DNA of 27,130 nt from Prevotella sp. UBA3837. Lineage in GTDB: Bacteria > Bacteroidota > Bacteroidia > Bacteroidales > Bacteroidaceae. The translations under genes and the position numbers were made by a program. Positions 25,693 through 27,130 of this stretch are shown piece after piece; the stretch's first letter is position 1, and the number at the start of each line of letters is the position of its first letter. Location of the stretch: positions 41,268-68,397 of the forward strand of contig DGHX01000004.1 of assembly GCA_002392835.1 (NCBI GenBank). Reading direction: 5' to 3'. The notes under the pieces were generated by a model. It searched no databases, was not told the origin of the DNA, and was given only the letters and a program-made list of their open reading frames with translations.

Positions 25693-26490
25693 ATGAAGAA
25701 GACCGTCCTTTTACTTCTTACTTTACTTTGCTTCTGCCAGGCTAATGCGCAGCAGTATAAGCTGATAACCGATGTCAGCTATACTCAGAAGGACGACGCC
25801 TATGCCCGCGAGCGCCTGAAGCTGGATGTCTACTATCCCGAAGCCGCTCACGACTGTCCCGTTGTGGTGTGGTTCCATGGCGGCGGACTGGAAGGCGGCC
25901 AGAAGCATATACCCCAGCAGTTGCAGCAGAAAGGCTACGTCGTCATCGCCGCGAACTATCGTCTGCTGCCCAGCGTCACTGTCGACAAGACCATCGACGA
26001 TGCCGCCGAGGCCGTGGCCTGGGTGTTCCGCCATGCTGCCGAGTATGGCGGCGATGTGCGGCGGGTTGTCGTCACGGGCCATTCCGCCGGTGGCTATCTG
26101 TCCATGATGCTCTGCCTGAACAAGGCGTGGCTTGCCCGCTATCAGGTTGATGCCGACTCCGTGTGGCTCTGTGCTCCCTTCAGCGGCCAGGCCATCACCC
26201 ATTACAATGTGCGCAAGATGCAAGGCATCGGTCCGCTGCAGCCCACCATCGACCAGTATGCACCGCTCTACTGGGTGCGTCCTGACTGCCCGCCGCTGCT
26301 GCTCATCTGTGGCGACCGTGAACAGGAACTCTATGGCCGTTACGACGAGAACCAGTACCTGGCCCGCATGATGCGGCTCGTAGGCCACCAGCATACCTAC
26401 CTCTATGAGCTCGACGGCCACGACCATGGTGCCATGGTCGCTCCTGCCTTCCATATTCTGGAGCAGCACATCCGCCGGATGATGCAGTAG
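25693..26490 (+). CDS. Secreted alpha/beta hydrolase, HSL/esterase type
   Basis: 265 aa. Signal peptide 1-19 (CQANA) without a lipobox at the cleavage site, so probably periplasmic. Oxyanion motif HGGG at 62-65, nucleophile S131 in GHSAGG, acid D208 in ICGDRE and base in DGHDHG (H245 the likelier of H243/H245) complete a carboxylesterase triad of the hormone-sensitive-lipase or feruloyl/acetyl-esterase-like type. It hydrolyses ester bonds; the substrate is unknown and could be acyl groups on glycans. It is the last gene of the unit and is followed by a strong terminator. Confidence 0.9.
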   Translation: MKKTVLLLLTLLCFCQANAQQYKLITDVSYTQKDDAYARERLKLDVYYPEAAHDCPVVVWFHGGGLEGGQKHIPQQLQQKGYVVIAANYRLLPSVTVDKTIDDAAEAVAWVFRHAAEYGGDVRRVVVTGHSAGGYLSMMLCLNKAWLARYQVDADSVWLCAPFSGQAITHYNVRKMQGIGPLQPTIDQYAPLYWVRPDCPPLLLICGDREQELYGRYDENQYLARMMRLVGHQHTYLYELDGHDHGAMVAPAFHILEQHIRRMMQ

Positions 26491-26531
26491 GGCTGCCTCA
26501 TTTCTCCAGCGTAGGTCTTTAACCCATAAAT

Positions 26532-26567
26532 GCCCCGTGTGCATGTGCACACGGGGCGTTTTGTTTT
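26532..26567 (+). terminator. Intrinsic terminator after the hydrolase gene
   Basis: GCCCCGTGTGC (26532-26542) pairs perfectly with GCACACGGGGC (26547-26557) around ATGT, followed by GTTTTGTTTT. The 11-bp GC-rich stem and T-rich tail are canonical. Confidence 0.92.
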
Positions 26568-26603
26568 CATAGTTTTCGCCGTTAGAGCGTAATCTGAAAA
26601 ACC

Positions 26604-27065
26604 TTGCACTACTTGCACCAGGGTAGGGTGGAGGGCGAGTGGTTTTTTGGTGGAGGGTGGAAGGTGGAGGGAGAAGGGTGGAGGGTATTTGGTGGAGGGT
26701 GGAGGGTGGAAGGAGAATAGTGACGAGCCCTTGATTTCTGGCATGATCATTTTTCTCTCTGCGGGCCGCTCATAAAAATCCCAGGCCCTGGGACATTTCT
26801 CTGCGGGCCGCTCATAAAAAAATGCGGGCCGCTCATGAAAAAATGCGGGCCGCTCATGAATGTCCCAGGCCCTGGGACATTTCTCTGCGGGCCTCTCGTG
26901 AAAATCTGCGGCCCGCATTTTCCGCAAAACAACTTGTTTTGATTTCTCTTCTGCCCCCCCAAGTTCGTCAACTATTCTCCCTCCACCCTCCACCCTCCAT
27001 CCTTCACCCTCCACCAAAAGCCCTCCACCAAATACCCTTCACCAAGCAAGGTGCAAGTAGTGCAA
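26604..27065. mobile_element. 462-bp MITE-like repeat element with 16-bp terminal inverted repeats
   Basis: Perfect 16-bp ends: TTGCACTACTTGCACC at 26604-26619 and its reverse complement at 27050-27065. Inside each end is a heptanucleotide array: GGTGGAG-type units at 26627-26718 (ten consecutive in-phase units from 26649) and complementary CTCCACC-type units at 26981-27043, so the whole element can fold back. The centre holds a separate repeat block. No transposase or convincing gene is present and no target-site duplication is seen. It is probably a non-autonomous repeat; movement is inferred from structure only. Confidence 0.7.
26757..26900. repeat. Central repeat block of the terminal element
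   Basis: Five copies of TGCGGGCCGCTCAT or close variants begin at 26760, 26802, 26823, 26844 and 26886. Two of them are followed by the palindrome TCCCAGGCCCTGGGA (26779-26793 and 26863-26877) and then ACATTTCTC, so the block is a duplicated composite of two motifs. Spacing is irregular, about 21 or 42 bp. Confidence 0.85.
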
Positions 27066-27130
27066 CATATTTCCGTCGCTCACTTTCGCCTGTTTTCCCC
27101 GGTTTTCTTTTGTTTTCTTTTGTTTTTGAA
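27066..27130. other. T-rich edge of window, nothing recognised
   Basis: The sequence is pyrimidine-rich with TTTTCTTTTG repeated twice near the end. It could precede a gene beyond the window. No complete promoter or coding start is visible. Confidence 0.3.

Noticed and set aside
26757..26900. Possible CRISPR array
   Set aside because: Repeats are short and palindromic, spacing is irregular, there are no unique spacers and no cas genes.
26403..27017. 204-aa minus-strand open frame through the terminal repeat element
   Set aside because: The translation is just the repeated motif (HERPAEKCPRAWD-like units) and crosses the hydrolase gene and its terminator.

Overview
The window looks like a Bacteroidota chromosome, most likely Prevotella or a close Prevotellaceae relative with GC-rich coding DNA. 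Four observations support this: SusC/SusD pairs, lipoproteins whose signal peptides end in a Cys lipobox, phylum-type promoters (TTTG, about 20 bp, TAnnTTTG) and a secreted protein with a C-terminal tail like the type IX secretion sorting signal. No rRNA, tRNA or CRISPR array was recognised, and species cannot be assigned from the sequence alone.

Layout. (1) 1-196: a G-quadruplex-prone repeat and a perfect 28-bp hairpin. (2) 197-5305: a secreted GH13 neopullulanase/alpha-amylase (minus strand) divergent from a 945-aa secreted multidomain protein (plus strand). (3) 5338-6594: a self-contained cassette, bounded by two intrinsic terminators and with its own promoter, carrying an Rpn-family PD-(D/E)XK nuclease with a 21-bp coiled-coil repeat and a possible internally started antitoxin. 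(4) 6702-24379: one long operon of seven genes in the order Fas1 lipoprotein, SusC, SusD, Fas1 lipoprotein, Fas1 lipoprotein, SusC, SusD. (5) 24513-26490: three small genes: a uracil/hypoxanthine-type DNA glycosylase, a lipid-anchored flavodoxin and a secreted alpha/beta hydrolase. (6) 26491-27130: a terminator and a 462-bp repeat element with perfect 16-bp terminal inverted repeats.

How the genes may work together. The seven-gene operon encodes two TonB-dependent transporter/lid pairs plus three fasciclin-domain lipoproteins that sit where surface glycan-binding proteins sit in classical polysaccharide utilisation loci. It has no glycoside hydrolase, lyase, protease or local regulator, so the ligand is unknown and may not be a glycan. 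I infer an uptake or adhesion system in which Fas1 proteins capture ligand for two SusCD transporters.

Two other signals stand out. First, several unrelated-looking repeats are built from 7-bp units, often exactly four: in the arms of a palindrome translated in frame inside the amylase, at the second SusC/SusD junction, inside the second SusD signal peptide, and in the arms of the terminal element. Second, the Rpn gene fits the published gene-within-gene toxin-antitoxin model for that family.
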